From contig NZ_BEXF01000001.1 in assembly GCF_002897295.1 (NCBI RefSeq), positions 62,001 through 126,000 of the forward strand: a DNA stretch of 64,000 nt. The letters are read 5' to 3'. Below, piece after piece: positions 1 to 8,318 of this stretch (positions are counted from its first letter, which is position 1; every line of letters starts with the position of its first letter). The position numbers and the translations under genes are program-made. The stretch is from Brevibacillus reuszeri (GTDB taxonomy: Bacteria; Bacillota; Bacilli; Brevibacillales; Brevibacillaceae). The notes below the pieces were generated by a model that was given only the letters and a program-made list of their open reading frames with translations, ran no database searches and was not told the DNA's origin.

Positions 1-2
1 GG

Positions 3-743
3 ATGCCTATGCGCTACAAACGAGTTTTGGTAAAGCTGAGCGGTGGGGCGGTCGCAAAAGAAAATGGATTCGGCTTTAATCCTGATCAGCTGGAGCATAT
101 CGCTAATGAAATATTGGCACTTGTAAACATGGGCATCGAAGTGGCGATTGTCATCGGAGGAGGCAATATTTTTCGCGGCAATATGGCCGATATGTGGGGA
201 ATCGAGCGGGTGGAAGCAGACAATATTGGGACATTGGCAACCGTTATTAACAGCTTGATGCTGCGAGGCGTATTGAAGGCCAGAGTGAACCGGGAAGTAC
301 GGGTAATGACTGCCGTTCCGATCAACGCAGTGGCAGAACCATATATTCGCTTGCGTGCTGTGCATCACCTGGAAAAAGGATATGTGGTTATTTTCGCAGG
401 CGGAAACGGACAGCCATACGTAACGACAGATTATCCAGCTGTCCAACGTGCACTGGAAGTGGAAGCAGATGCCCTGCTCGTAGCGAAGCACGGTGTAGAC
501 GGTGTGTTTACGGCTGATCCGCGAACGGATACGACTGCAAAGCAGTATAAGGAGGTTTCCTTTGACGAGATCGTTAGACGAGACCTGCGTGTTATGGATC
601 AGGCTGCTATGATTTTGGCGAGAGATCACGGTTTGCCGCTGCATGTGTTCAATTTTGACCAACCAGGGGCTATGGCACGGATCTGTAATGGGGAACAGGT
701 AGGTACTTATATTAATCGCCATGGGGAAGCCGTTTATATATAG
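3..743 (+). CDS. UMP kinase-like protein, divergent PyrH paralogue
   Basis: The 246-residue protein has the amino acid kinase fold of bacterial UMP kinase (UMP + ATP to UDP + ADP, cytoplasmic). Visible landmarks are KRVLVKLSG at the N terminus, VIGGGNIFRG near residue 50, LATVIN, the VDGVFTADP stretch near residue 165, and LARDHGLPLHVFN near the end. Two positions depart from the canonical family: KLSGEAL is KLSGGAV, and the UMP-contacting TGNPFFTTD-type loop reads NGQPYVTTD. The housekeeping pyrH normally lies between tsf and frr, but here the gene is followed by a terminator and an unrelated operon. A second, diverged copy is therefore likely. The start is at the window edge, so its ribosome binding site cannot be seen. 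Confidence 0.85.
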   Translation: MPMRYKRVLVKLSGGAVAKENGFGFNPDQLEHIANEILALVNMGIEVAIVIGGGNIFRGNMADMWGIERVEADNIGTLATVINSLMLRGVLKARVNREVRVMTAVPINAVAEPYIRLRAVHHLEKGYVVIFAGGNGQPYVTTDYPAVQRALEVEADALLVAKHGVDGVFTADPRTDTTAKQYKEVSFDEIVRRDLRVMDQAAMILARDHGLPLHVFNFDQPGAMARICNGEQVGTYINRHGEAVYI

Positions 744-760
744 GTACAGTTCAGCGAAAG

Positions 761-784
761 CCTCTCCAAACGGAGGGGTTTTTT
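761..784 (+). terminator. Rho-independent terminator after the UMP kinase gene
   Basis: CCTCTCC and GGAGGGG form a short-loop stem followed by a run of six T. It closes the upstream gene before the regulatory region of the ABC export operon. Confidence 0.85.
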
Positions 785-850
785 CGATTGAATCGGATAG
801 TTTACAAAATCTAATTTACATAGGGAACAAATGATCATATAATCTCAGTA

Positions 851-872
851 AAAGTGAGTGATCACTCGCTTT
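851..872. promoter_or_regulatory. Operator-like palindrome 1, probable TetR site
   Basis: The core GTGAGTGATCACTCGC is an almost perfect palindrome with AAA/TTT flanks. A sister copy lies 50 bp downstream in inverted orientation. Both precede an operon whose last gene is a TetR-type regulator, so autogenous repression is the natural inference. Confidence 0.65.
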
Positions 873-921
873 TATTCTGGAGGTCTCATACTTGTTGTGT
901 TTCGCTTTTTTTTACTCTTTT

Positions 922-938
922 AGCGAGTGATTACTCAC
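922..938. promoter_or_regulatory. Operator-like palindrome 2, probable TetR site
   Basis: AGCGAGTGATTACTCAC matches the reverse complement of the site at 851-872 with one mismatch. It ends 22 bp before the adaptor ATG, a position suited to blocking transcription initiation or elongation. Confidence 0.65.
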
Positions 939-960
939 ATCAAATTGCGGGGTGGACGAT

Positions 961-2151
961 ATGAAAAGGTTATTTCGCACCATGCTTGCTGGTGGACTTG
1001 TGGTCGCTTTGGCGGGTTGCACGTGGTTAGGGCAGACGGAGCAAGCTTTGTCTGGAACGATTGAAGCAGAGGAGCTGCCGATTGTGGCCGAGGTAGGGGG
1101 GCAGGTGACTAGTATAGGAATCGAGGAAGGCAGCCATGTGACGAAAGGCGAGGTGCTCGCCGAAATTGACAAGCGCAGCTATCAGATGGGTGTTGCCGAG
1201 GCACAGGCGGCACTTGAGCAAGCGACGGTCCGTGTTGAGGAAGCAAAAGCGGGCTCTCGTGATGTGGCTATCCAAAAAGGGCTTGCCGGAGTACAACAGG
1301 CGGACGCCAACATTCATTTAGCCAACGCGAGAAAAAGCCAAGCAGATGCGGGCATTGTACGTGCACAGCAGCAGCTTGCACAATCTAAATCACAGCAGCA
1401 GGGGGCACAAGATACTCTTCTTTATCAACAAAGACGCGTCCAGGAAGCGGCTGCTTTATTTGCAAAAGGAGCGATATCCAAAAAAGATTTGGAGACACAG
1501 CAAGAGGCAGCCAGTCAGGCGCAAACACAGTTGAATCAGTTGAATGCACTTGTAGCGCAGGCAGAGGCACAGGTTCGGTCGGCACAAGAGGATGTAGCCG
1601 CTGCTATCGCGCAAACAGGTACTGCTCAGGCACAGCAAGCAAGTGCCCAGGCTGATTTGGAACTATTAAAGGAAGGCAGCACAGATTACACCATACGAGC
1701 CTTGCTTGCGGCGCAGCAGCAGGCGCAGACGAGACTGGACCAGGCGAAGCTGCAACTGGAAAAGGCACAAATAACCGCTTCAGCAGACGGAGTCTTGCTG
1801 CGATTCTCTATCACGCAAGGGGAGGTAGCAAAGGTCGGCGCGACACTGTTTACAATGATGAAAGCAGACAAATTGAAGCTTGTCGTCTATATTCCGGAAG
1901 CACAGCTGAATCGTGTTCAAAAGGGGCAAGAGGTAGGCATACAGGTGGATGCGTATCTAGATGTGACTTTCAAGGGGAAGATCAGTACCATTTCGGACAA
2001 AGCAGAGTTCACGCCGAAAAATGTGCAAACGCCAAATGAGAGAACAAAGCTCGTATTTGCCGTAACGATTCACATCACGGAGGGACTCGACAAGCTCAAG
2101 CCAGGGATGCCAGCAGAAATACTGCTGTCTGATCAGGGGGGAGCACAATGA
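961..2151 (+). CDS. HlyD-family membrane fusion lipoprotein of ABC exporter
   Basis: The adaptor subunit of an export system links an inner-membrane ABC transporter to the cell exterior. I chose ATG 961 over an in-frame GTG at 952 because GGGGTGG at 949-955 is correctly spaced for it. This start also gives a lipoprotein signal with lipobox LAGC at about residues 15-18. A biotinyl-lipoyl-like segment follows (IEEGSHVTKGEVLAEID), then a long Ala/Gln-rich coiled coil (about residues 70-255), a second lipoyl half and a beta-barrel. The layout resembles the YbhG adaptor of the YbhGFSR drug exporter. The stop overlaps the ATPase start, indicating translational coupling. Confidence 0.85.
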   Translation: MKRLFRTMLAGGLVVALAGCTWLGQTEQALSGTIEAEELPIVAEVGGQVTSIGIEEGSHVTKGEVLAEIDKRSYQMGVAEAQAALEQATVRVEEAKAGSRDVAIQKGLAGVQQADANIHLANARKSQADAGIVRAQQQLAQSKSQQQGAQDTLLYQQRRVQEAAALFAKGAISKKDLETQQEAASQAQTQLNQLNALVAQAEAQVRSAQEDVAAAIAQTGTAQAQQASAQADLELLKEGSTDYTIRALLAAQQQAQTRLDQAKLQLEKAQITASADGVLLRFSITQGEVAKVGATLFTMMKADKLKLVVYIPEAQLNRVQKGQEVGIQVDAYLDVTFKGKISTISDKAEFTPKNVQTPNERTKLVFAVTIHITEGLDKLKPGMPAEILLSDQGGAQ

Positions 2152-2900
2152 GTGTTGCCATTCATTGCGAGCAATTGACCAAGCGCTTCGGAGATCGCGT
2201 CGCGGTCAACAATCTCACGCTGACAGTCCCAAAAGGCTCAATATACGGTTTTCTCGGACCGAATGGCTCAGGGAAATCTACCACGATCCGTATGCTCTGC
2301 GGTCTTCTCACCCCTACTACGGGAAAGGGAACGGTACTCGGCTTTGACGTGATGACGCAGAGCGAGGAAATCAAGCAACGAATCGGATACATGTCGCAAA
2401 AATTTAGCCTGTATGAAGATTTAACCGTGGAGGAAAATCTCGATTTTTACGCAGGGGTGTATCAGCTAAGTGCGGCGGAGAGAAAGCAGCGCAAAAAAGA
2501 GCTGATCGAGATGGCCGGTTTGATGGGCAGGGAGAAGCAACTGGCAGGATCATTATCAGGCGGGTGGAAGCAGCGTCTGGCTCTGTCCTGCGCGCTTTTG
2601 CACAGACCTGAGCTGTTGATTTTAGATGAGCCTACCGCTGGGGTAGACCCGGTTTCCAGGCGCATTTTTTGGGAAGTTATTCATCAGCTTGCTGACGAGG
2701 GCATCACTGTTTTGGTAACTACGCACTACATGGATGAGGCGCAGACGTGCGACTGGATTTGCTTTATCTTTTTCGGAGATTTGCTGGCAGAAGGAACACC
2801 GCAGGAATTAATCGATCAGCGAGGCGGTGGGAATCTGGAGGATGTCTTCATTGATCTGGTCAAACGTGAGGAAGCCAGGCAGAGAGGGGAGGGAGCATGA
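2148..2900 (+). CDS. ABC transporter ATP-binding protein, drug export type
   Basis: The 250-residue nucleotide-binding subunit carries Walker A GPNGSGKST near residue 38, Q-loop YMSQKFSLY, signature LSGGWKQRL, Walker B LLILDEPTAGVD and the switch His in VTTHYMDEA. The signature has W where Q is usual. The Q-loop and helical region resemble DrrA/YbhF-type ATPases that power ABC-2 permeases. The gene overlaps the adaptor upstream (ATGAG) and the permease downstream by four bases. The substrate is not evident from sequence. The TetR gene in the operon and the HlyD partner suggest export of a toxic or amphipathic compound. Confidence 0.9.
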   Translation: MSVAIHCEQLTKRFGDRVAVNNLTLTVPKGSIYGFLGPNGSGKSTTIRMLCGLLTPTTGKGTVLGFDVMTQSEEIKQRIGYMSQKFSLYEDLTVEENLDFYAGVYQLSAAERKQRKKELIEMAGLMGREKQLAGSLSGGWKQRLALSCALLHRPELLILDEPTAGVDPVSRRIFWEVIHQLADEGITVLVTTHYMDEAQTCDWICFIFFGDLLAEGTPQELIDQRGGGNLEDVFIDLVKREEARQRGEGA

Positions 2901-4039
2901 TGCAAAGGTTTGTCTGGGGACGCTACTGGTCCGTCGTGAAAAAGGAAATTATACAGATCAAAAGAGATCGCCCCAGCCTGGGGATCGCGCTGGTCATGCC
3001 CTTGATGCTTTTGTTCCTGTTTGGTTACGCAGTCAATACAGACGTGAACGACATCAAAATGGTGGTCTGGAATCAAAGTCCCTCTGCGGTGAGTCGTGAG
3101 CTCGTAGACCAATTCGTCAACACACATGTATTCCAGGTGACGGCGCAGGTGAATGGCTATAAGGAGATTGAGGCCATGCTCGATGAGGGAAGTGCTGATG
3201 TCGCGCTGGTCATTGGTCCAGACTATACCCGGTTGCGGGATCGGAGTGAGCCTGTACATGTCCAAATGCTTATCGACGGTTCTGATCCGAATATCGCCCG
3301 AACAGCGACATCCCATGCCCAGCTCATTGTACAAAATCAGGCGATCACCCTGCAGGAAGAAAGACTGCAAAAGCAAGGGATGGGAGAGCTCAAGCCACCT
3401 CTTGGTTTGGACGCGCGTGTGCTGTTCAATCCAAATATGGAAAGCATCGTGTTCAACATACCAGGACTGATTGGACTCATTATGCAAAATGTCACGATGA
3501 TCCTGACTGCCTTTTCGCTCGTGCGTGAAAAAGAGCGGGGGACGATGGAGCAGTTGATAGTCACTCCGATTCGTCCACTGGAATTGATGCTTGGCAAAAT
3601 TACGCCTTATGTAGGAGTAGGACTGTTTTCCTTTTGTCTCGTGCTGCTGGTCGGAACGTATTGGTTTGGTGTCCCGGTAAAAGGGAGCATCTCACTTTTA
3701 GTGACGTTATCAATCCTTTTTCTGGTGACGACACTTCTGCTTGGCATTTTCATTTCCACGATCGCGCGTACACAGCTGCAAGCGATGCAGATGGCGTTTG
3801 CCTTGATCCTACCTAGCGTGCTCTTATCAGGCTTTATGTTCCCGCGCGATTCGATGCCTGTCGTGATACAATGGTTTGGTGGGCTTGTCCCGTTGACCTA
3901 TTTTCTGGAAATACTGCGTGGAGTTTTTCTAAAAGGAGCTGGATTCGAGGCTCTGTGGCGGGATGTGGTTGGAATGGGAGTGTTTTGCCTCTTCATTTTG
4001 ACTGTAGCCATCCTGCGATTCCGCAAAAAGATCGAATAG
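2897..4039 (+). CDS. ABC-2 type permease subunit
   Basis: The 380-residue protein has the YhhJ/YbhR-type ABC-2 topology. One N-terminal membrane helix (about 25-45) is followed by a large extracytoplasmic domain (about 50-180), and at least five helices lie in the C-terminal half. The conserved LVREKERGTMEQLIVTPI segment that follows the second helix is present, as is the family's PLTYFLEILRGVFLKG near the C terminus. E. coli YbhS/YbhR is a two-permease system, whereas only one permease is found here, so a homodimer is expected. It is translated in overlap with the ATPase. Confidence 0.87.
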   Translation: MMQRFVWGRYWSVVKKEIIQIKRDRPSLGIALVMPLMLLFLFGYAVNTDVNDIKMVVWNQSPSAVSRELVDQFVNTHVFQVTAQVNGYKEIEAMLDEGSADVALVIGPDYTRLRDRSEPVHVQMLIDGSDPNIARTATSHAQLIVQNQAITLQEERLQKQGMGELKPPLGLDARVLFNPNMESIVFNIPGLIGLIMQNVTMILTAFSLVREKERGTMEQLIVTPIRPLELMLGKITPYVGVGLFSFCLVLLVGTYWFGVPVKGSISLLVTLSILFLVTTLLLGIFISTIARTQLQAMQMAFALILPSVLLSGFMFPRDSMPVVIQWFGGLVPLTYFLEILRGVFLKGAGFEALWRDVVGMGVFCLFILTVAILRFRKKIE

Positions 4040-4057
4040 AGGAGCGTAAAGAAGAGG

Positions 4058-4732
4058 ATGAGCAAGCCATCATTTGAAGAGGGCCTGTTGCAATATGTTG
4101 AGGAGCTCAAGGACGAGAGCGAGATGACGGAAAAACAGCGCAATATATTGCGTGCCTCGATCAAGCTGTTTGCTGAAAAAGGGTTCCATGCCAGCTCGAC
4201 ATCGGAAATCGCCAAGGAAGCTGGAGTAGCAGAAGGAACGATCTTTCGTCACTACAAGTCCAAAAAGGATATTTTGCTGGCTGTCGTGGCACCTGTCCTG
4301 TTGAAGGTGGCAGCTCCGTTCATATTGAAGGACGTCCGGGAAATTTTCAAGGAAGAGTCCAAGAAGCCTTTTACCGAGGTCATGACGCAGTTGTATCGCA
4401 ATCGCTTAGAGCTTGTCATGGCAAACGAAAAGCATGTACGCATTATGCTGCAGGAGGCATTTTTCCATGACGAGATTAGAGAAGCCTTGATCGCCAGTGT
4501 GTTTGCCGATGTCAAAGAAATGGCCAGGAAGCTGATCGAAGCAAAGGTAGATGTCGGTGAGCTGCGGCCATTGCCTACCCAGGCTGTTTTTCGCGCTGTG
4601 TTGTCCTCGATGATCGGGCTGGTACTGTTCCGGCAAGTCTTGGACCCGGATGAGTTTGGGAACTACAGCGACGAGGAGCAAATTGCCCTGAGTGTGGACA
4701 TTTTAATGAATGGAATTGCGAATCGTGAATAG
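4058..4732 (+). CDS. TetR/AcrR family transcriptional regulator
   Basis: The 224-residue protein has an N-terminal TetR helix-turn-helix: ILRASIKLFAEKGFHASSTSEIA, then AGVAEGTIFRHYKSKKDIL (about residues 25-70). A helical ligand-binding domain follows. A 20-residue tail precedes the HTH. It is the last gene of the export operon, 18 bp after the permease. The paired palindromes at 851-872 and 922-938 are its likely operators. By family precedent it would act as a ligand-released repressor. The effector is unknown. Confidence 0.87.
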   Translation: MSKPSFEEGLLQYVEELKDESEMTEKQRNILRASIKLFAEKGFHASSTSEIAKEAGVAEGTIFRHYKSKKDILLAVVAPVLLKVAAPFILKDVREIFKEESKKPFTEVMTQLYRNRLELVMANEKHVRIMLQEAFFHDEIREALIASVFADVKEMARKLIEAKVDVGELRPLPTQAVFRAVLSSMIGLVLFRQVLDPDEFGNYSDEEQIALSVDILMNGIANRE

Positions 4733-4811
4733 TTGTATGCTCTATCTAAAATAATTTATTGATCAACCCTTCTTAATTCGGTTTTTGGGTATAGAAATTG
4801 GTACAGGGAAT

Positions 4812-4819
4812 GGTATAAT
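4812..4819 (+). promoter_or_regulatory. Extended -10 promoter element for purU
   Basis: TGGTATAAT is a perfect extended -10 (TG-N-TATAAT) about 40 bp before the purU start. No good -35 hexamer sits at 17 bp, as expected for extended -10 promoters. Confidence 0.55.
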
Positions 4820-4861
4820 TGCAAACAACTTTTTGCTGTTTACCATGGAGGAGAGAATATC

Positions 4862-5758
4862 ATGCATTTGTTATCAGAGAGAGAATGGCTGGCGTACCGC
4901 GAGAAAAATAAAGATCGTGCGCGTATGCTGATTTCTTGCCCAGACCGTGCGGGAATTGTGGCGGCTGTTTCTAATTTCCTGTTTCAACAGGGAGCAAATA
5001 TCGTTCAGTCAGACCAGTATACAACCGATCCGGAAACGGGCCGTTTTTTCATGAGGATCGAATTTGATTTGATTAACCTGGAAGAGCGCTGTGAAGCCAT
5101 TAAAGCGGAGTTTCAGCCGCTGGCGGAGAGCTTTGGCATGGAATGGTCCCTGGTTGAAGCGAATAAACGCAAGAAGGTAGCTCTGTTCGTCTCCAAAGAA
5201 GATCACTGTCTGCTGGAGCTATTGTGGCGCTGGAAATCTGGCGAGCTGTTTGCGGATATCGCAGTTGTTATCAGCAATCACCCAGACATGCAGGAAACCG
5301 TGGAGTCCTTTGGCATCCCGTACCACTGCATTCCGGTGACCAAAGAAAACAAGCCACAAGCGGAGGAAGCACAAATCGCGGCTGCCGCAGGGGTAGACTT
5401 GATCGTGCTCGCTCGATACATGCAAATCTTGTCCCCGCGCTTTTTGGAGGACTATGCGATGCGCATCATCAACATCCATCATTCCTTCCTGCCAGCGTTT
5501 GTGGGAGCTAAGCCATATGAGCAGGCATATCGCCGTGGTGTAAAGCTGATCGGCGCGACTGCTCATTACGTGACAGAGGAGCTGGACGCAGGTCCGATCA
5601 TCGACCAGGATGTACTTCGTGTAACTCATCAGGAAGACGTCGAGACACTCAAACAGCTGGGACGCCAAGTAGAGCGTACCGTCCTCGCTCGCGCAGTTCG
5701 CTGGCATTTGGAAGACCGCGTGTTGGTGTATGGCAATAAAACGATTGTGTTTCCTTAA
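4862..5758 (+). CDS. purU: Formyltetrahydrofolate deformylase
   Basis: PurU hydrolyses 10-formyl-THF to formate and THF, balancing one-carbon pools in the cytoplasm. The 298-residue protein has an N-terminal ACT domain ([25 protein letters not shown], about 25-105). A formyltransferase-like catalytic domain follows, with the [16 protein letters not shown] motif (catalytic Asn/His) and the downstream [12 protein letters not shown] motif whose Asp completes the site. The length is close to the usual 280-300. A strong GGAGGAGAG precedes the ATG. It appears monocistronic with its own promoter and a weak terminator. Confidence 0.93.
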   Translation: MHLLSEREWLAYREKNKDRARMLISCPDRAGIVAAVSNFLFQQGANIVQSDQYTTDPETGRFFMRIEFDLINLEERCEAIKAEFQPLAESFGMEWSLVEANKRKKVALFVSKEDHCLLELLWRWKSGELFADIAVVISNHPDMQETVESFGIPYHCIPVTKENKPQAEEAQIAAAAGVDLIVLARYMQILSPRFLEDYAMRIINIHHSFLPAFVGAKPYEQAYRRGVKLIGATAHYVTEELDAGPIIDQDVLRVTHQEDVETLKQLGRQVERTVLARAVRWHLEDRVLVYGNKTIVFP

Positions 5759-5771
5759 TAAATGTAATTGC

Positions 5772-5805
5772 GAAGGGGCCTGTCCACTTGGATTGGGCCT
5801 TTTTG
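5772..5805 (+). terminator. Probable terminator after purU
   Basis: GGCC arms extended by an AAG/CTT pairing across a bulge, followed by five T, lie just downstream of the purU stop. The stem is imperfect. Confidence 0.5.
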
Positions 5806-5863
5806 GTGTTCAAATTATTTTACGTTCGCTTCATATCTGAGCGAATAAATCCAAAGCTAGCTG

Positions 5864-6067
5864 AGGAAGCAGGAGAAAAAAGCGAAGGTCTTTGGAACAC
5901 AACCGAGGCGCAGTGGAAAAAGGGAAACACGCTTGTAAGCGTCCACCTCTGAGATACTTCGTGAACGGTCTACTTTGGACGCGGTTTCCCTTTTTCCACG
6001 GAGCCGTGCAGAATTAGCACCCATGCAAGTGTTCCAAGAACCTGGAGCGTTTTCTCCTGTTTCCTCC
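5864..6067. repeat. About 200-nt imperfect inverted repeat, large hairpin-forming element
   Basis: This stretch between purU and the lysR-type gene folds back on itself in nested blocks. GAGGAAGCAGGAGAAAA (5864-5880) pairs with 6051-6067 with one mismatch. A GGTCTTTGGAACAC-type block near 5887-5900 pairs with 6029-6043 with two mismatches. GTGGAAAAAGGGAAAC (5913-5928) pairs perfectly with 5984-5999. GCGTCCA (5939-5945) pairs with 5976-5982. No convincing ORF crosses it. It could be a structured RNA, a miniature inverted-repeat element or a palindromic repeat family. No second copy was noticed in the window. Confidence 0.7.
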
Positions 6068-6089
6068 CTACCACACCAGCCCGACGACC

Positions 6090-6989
6090 TCATTTATTCG
6101 ACTCTCCCTCCCCCAAAATCATCTCCAAAAACCGCGCCACGACAGGCCGATGATTCTGATCATCCTCACGCAAGCACAAATAAACCGGACGATTAATATC
6201 GACACCGGGCACCGTTACACGACCGACTTCCCCACGTGCCACCATCTCGCGGACAGCCAGCTCAGGAGCGAGCATAACACCATAGCCAGCACGAACAGAC
6301 TGGATCGATTCGACGAGCCCATGGTATTGCAGTCCGACTCGCGGGGGATTCACACCATTTTCCTTGCAAAGGGAGAAGAGGCGCTCCCGTGTTGAGCTTC
6401 CCTGCTCCCGCAATAGGAACGGCTCTTCTACGAGCTCGGCCAGTGAGATTTTCTGTCCGGCAAACGGATGATGAGCAGGAACAATAAACCAGAAGAGAAC
6501 GTCTGTCAGATGGAAACGCCGGATGGGCAGGTCGTCCCACGACTCGTTTGTAATTACCGCAAGATCGGCCTGACAGCGCAGCAGCCGGTCGATAGATTGC
6601 TGCGAGTTGCCAGTGCGAATTTCGATTTCGACTTGTTCATGAGCCTGTTTATAGGCAGCCAGCCATTTCGGAACGAGGTAATGAGAGGGGAGGTGGGTGG
6701 AAGCAAGACGCAGCTTTCCTTTTGTCCCGTCCTTGATCTCTTGCAGGTGGGTCTCGATTTCTTTTTCCCAATCATAAATGCGTCGTGCCTGCTCATACAA
6801 GAATTGTCCTTCGTAGGTGAGTGTAATCCCGCGGCCTATGGGTGTCAGCAGATTCATTCCCAGCTCATGCTCCAGCTTGCGGATTTGTGCGCTGACTGCT
6901 GGTTGGCTGATTGCAAGGGCATCTGCAGCTGCCGTGACACTGCCGCGTGCAGCCACTTCGACGAAAATACGCAATGCGTGCAGGTTCAT
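6090..6989 (-). CDS. LysR family transcriptional regulator
   Basis: The 299-residue LTTR has an N-terminal winged HTH (MNLHALRIFVEVAARGSVTAAADALAISQPAVSAQIRKLE segment, residues 1-60) and a periplasmic-binding-protein-like effector domain (about 90-290). It is divergently transcribed from the MFS gene at 7107 with 117 bp between starts. The gap contains the dyad CATAAC-N5-GTTATG (7005-7021), a typical LysR site shape. It probably controls that transporter and itself. The effector cannot be told from sequence. Confidence 0.87.
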   Translation of the reverse strand: MNLHALRIFVEVAARGSVTAAADALAISQPAVSAQIRKLEHELGMNLLTPIGRGITLTYEGQFLYEQARRIYDWEKEIETHLQEIKDGTKGKLRLASTHLPSHYLVPKWLAAYKQAHEQVEIEIRTGNSQQSIDRLLRCQADLAVITNESWDDLPIRRFHLTDVLFWFIVPAHHPFAGQKISLAELVEEPFLLREQGSSTRERLFSLCKENGVNPPRVGLQYHGLVESIQSVRAGYGVMLAPELAVREMVARGEVGRVTVPGVDINRPVYLCLREDDQNHRPVVARFLEMILGEGESNK

Positions 6990-7004
6990 TTGTTACCTCC
7001 AATT

Positions 7005-7021
7005 CATAACGATTGGTTATG
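7005..7021. promoter_or_regulatory. Candidate LysR binding dyad
   Basis: CATAAC-GATTG-GTTATG is a perfect 6-bp dyad with a 5-bp spacer, placed 16 bp upstream of the lysR-type start codon in the divergent region. Confidence 0.45.
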
Positions 7022-7057
7022 AGTTGTGTAGAAAGATGTATTGGATCGTATGAATGG

Positions 7058-7081
7058 TTCTATGTACTGTATAGCATAGAA
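7058..7081. promoter_or_regulatory. Inverted repeat before the MFS gene
   Basis: TTCTATG (7058-7064) and CATAGAA (7075-7081) are perfect 7-bp arms with a 10-bp spacer, ending 25 bp before the MFS start. They could be a second regulator half-site pair or an mRNA leader hairpin. Confidence 0.4.
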
Positions 7082-7106
7082 GCGAGAGAGAGAAAAGGAG
7101 CAGATC

Positions 7107-8318
7107 ATGAGAGAAGTCAGCGGAAAGACACAGGTTATTGCCGTAGCGCTGGTCACAGCACTATGTATGCTAGGGGATTCGATGCTGTATGTGGTGCTTC
7201 CGATTTACTGGAAGGAGGCGGGGCTTTCCTCCTTATGGGAGGTAGGGGTGTTGTTGTCCGTTAACCGTTTGGTTCGAGTGCCACTAGGGCCGCTGGTCGG
7301 CAAATGGTATGAGCGAACTGGAGGGCGTACAGGCTTGTTTCTGGCAGTAGGGCTGGCGTTTGTAACGACTTTTGTTTACGGCTTCCAAGGCTTTTGGCTA
7401 TGGCTCCTCGCACGCTGTCTGTGGGGAGTGGCCTGGACCTTTTTACGGCTGGGGGCGTACTCCTTGATTGTGACGGTCACAGAGGAACATAATCGCGGGC
7501 AGTTCATGGGCTTGTACAATGGCTTGTACAGACTGGGCAGCTTGGGCGGGATGCTTGGAGGGGCATTGCTTGCATCTGTCTACGGTATGTTTTTTGCAGC
7601 AGCAGTGCTCGCCACGCTTTCGCTGTTTGCTCTCATTCTTTTGTTTCTGTACGTTCGACCGACCTTTACCAATCAGTCCACTCAAGCCGTTCAGAAGCTA
7701 GAAGAGCGAAGCTTGTGGAAACAAAAAAGAGTGCTGGCGACACTCGTGACAGCACTGGTTGTGACAATGGTGTATCAAGGCATGTTTGCATCTACTCTGA
7801 GCAGGCTGATTGAACTTCGTCATCCGTTCGTTGCAGTAGGTGGAGTCGTACTTGGTGCGGCCGTTTTGGCCAGTCTGGTCCAAGGGCTTCGCTGGAGCTG
7901 GGAGCCATGGGCAGCTCCGATGTTCGGCAAGCTGTCCGATCGTTATGGCAGAAAGAAATTGTTTATTTGGACGCTCATTGCTGGTGCCATCCTGTTTGGG
8001 GTGCTGCAGGCTTCGGTGATGGTTGCCGTATGGTTTGCAATTCTGCTGGGGATACAGTTGACCGCAACGATTGTCACCACCGTGATGGACACCCTTGCTG
8101 CGGATGAAGCGGCAAAGCAGGTGAACAGTACAGCATTGATGACAGCCTACTCGGTCGTAACCGATATCGGGGCAGCTCTCGGACCGCTTGCAGCCTTTTG
8201 GATGGATGGCAGCGTGGGACTGGATGTGATGTGCATTATCATCGCAATCTCCTTGCTTGCCATCGCATTCGCTTGGGCAGGGGAAAAAAGGTGGGTCAGA
8301 ATGAGCAGCGCTCCTTGA
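7107..8318 (+). CDS. Major facilitator superfamily transporter
   Basis: The 403-residue polytopic membrane protein has about 12 predicted helices. The cytoplasmic loop motif between helices 2 and 3 reads GKWYERTGGRTG, and a second copy, GKLSDRYGRKK, lies between helices 8 and 9. Both are characteristic MFS signatures. AAAAGGAG precedes the ATG. It is divergent from a LysR regulator and converges with the esterase gene, with which it overlaps by 23 bp at the 3' ends. The substrate is not recognisable. An efflux role is plausible from the regulator pairing. Confidence 0.85.
   Translation: MREVSGKTQVIAVALVTALCMLGDSMLYVVLPIYWKEAGLSSLWEVGVLLSVNRLVRVPLGPLVGKWYERTGGRTGLFLAVGLAFVTTFVYGFQGFWLWLLARCLWGVAWTFLRLGAYSLIVTVTEEHNRGQFMGLYNGLYRLGSLGGMLGGALLASVYGMFFAAAVLATLSLFALILLFLYVRPTFTNQSTQAVQKLEERSLWKQKRVLATLVTALVVTMVYQGMFASTLSRLIELRHPFVAVGGVVLGAAVLASLVQGLRWSWEPWAAPMFGKLSDRYGRKKLFIWTLIAGAILFGVLQASVMVAVWFAILLGIQLTATIVTTVMDTLAADEAAKQVNSTALMTAYSVVTDIGAALGPLAAFWMDGSVGLDVMCIIIAISLLAIAFAWAGEKRWVRMSSAP

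Noticed and set aside
952..960. GTG at 952 as start of the HlyD-type gene
   Set aside because: It lies within the ribosome binding site that serves ATG 961, and the ATG gives a standard lipoprotein signal.
5833..6196. Short ORFs of 73-78 codons on both strands within the long hairpin
   Set aside because: They follow the inverted-repeat symmetry, have no ribosome binding sites, and show no protein-like composition.
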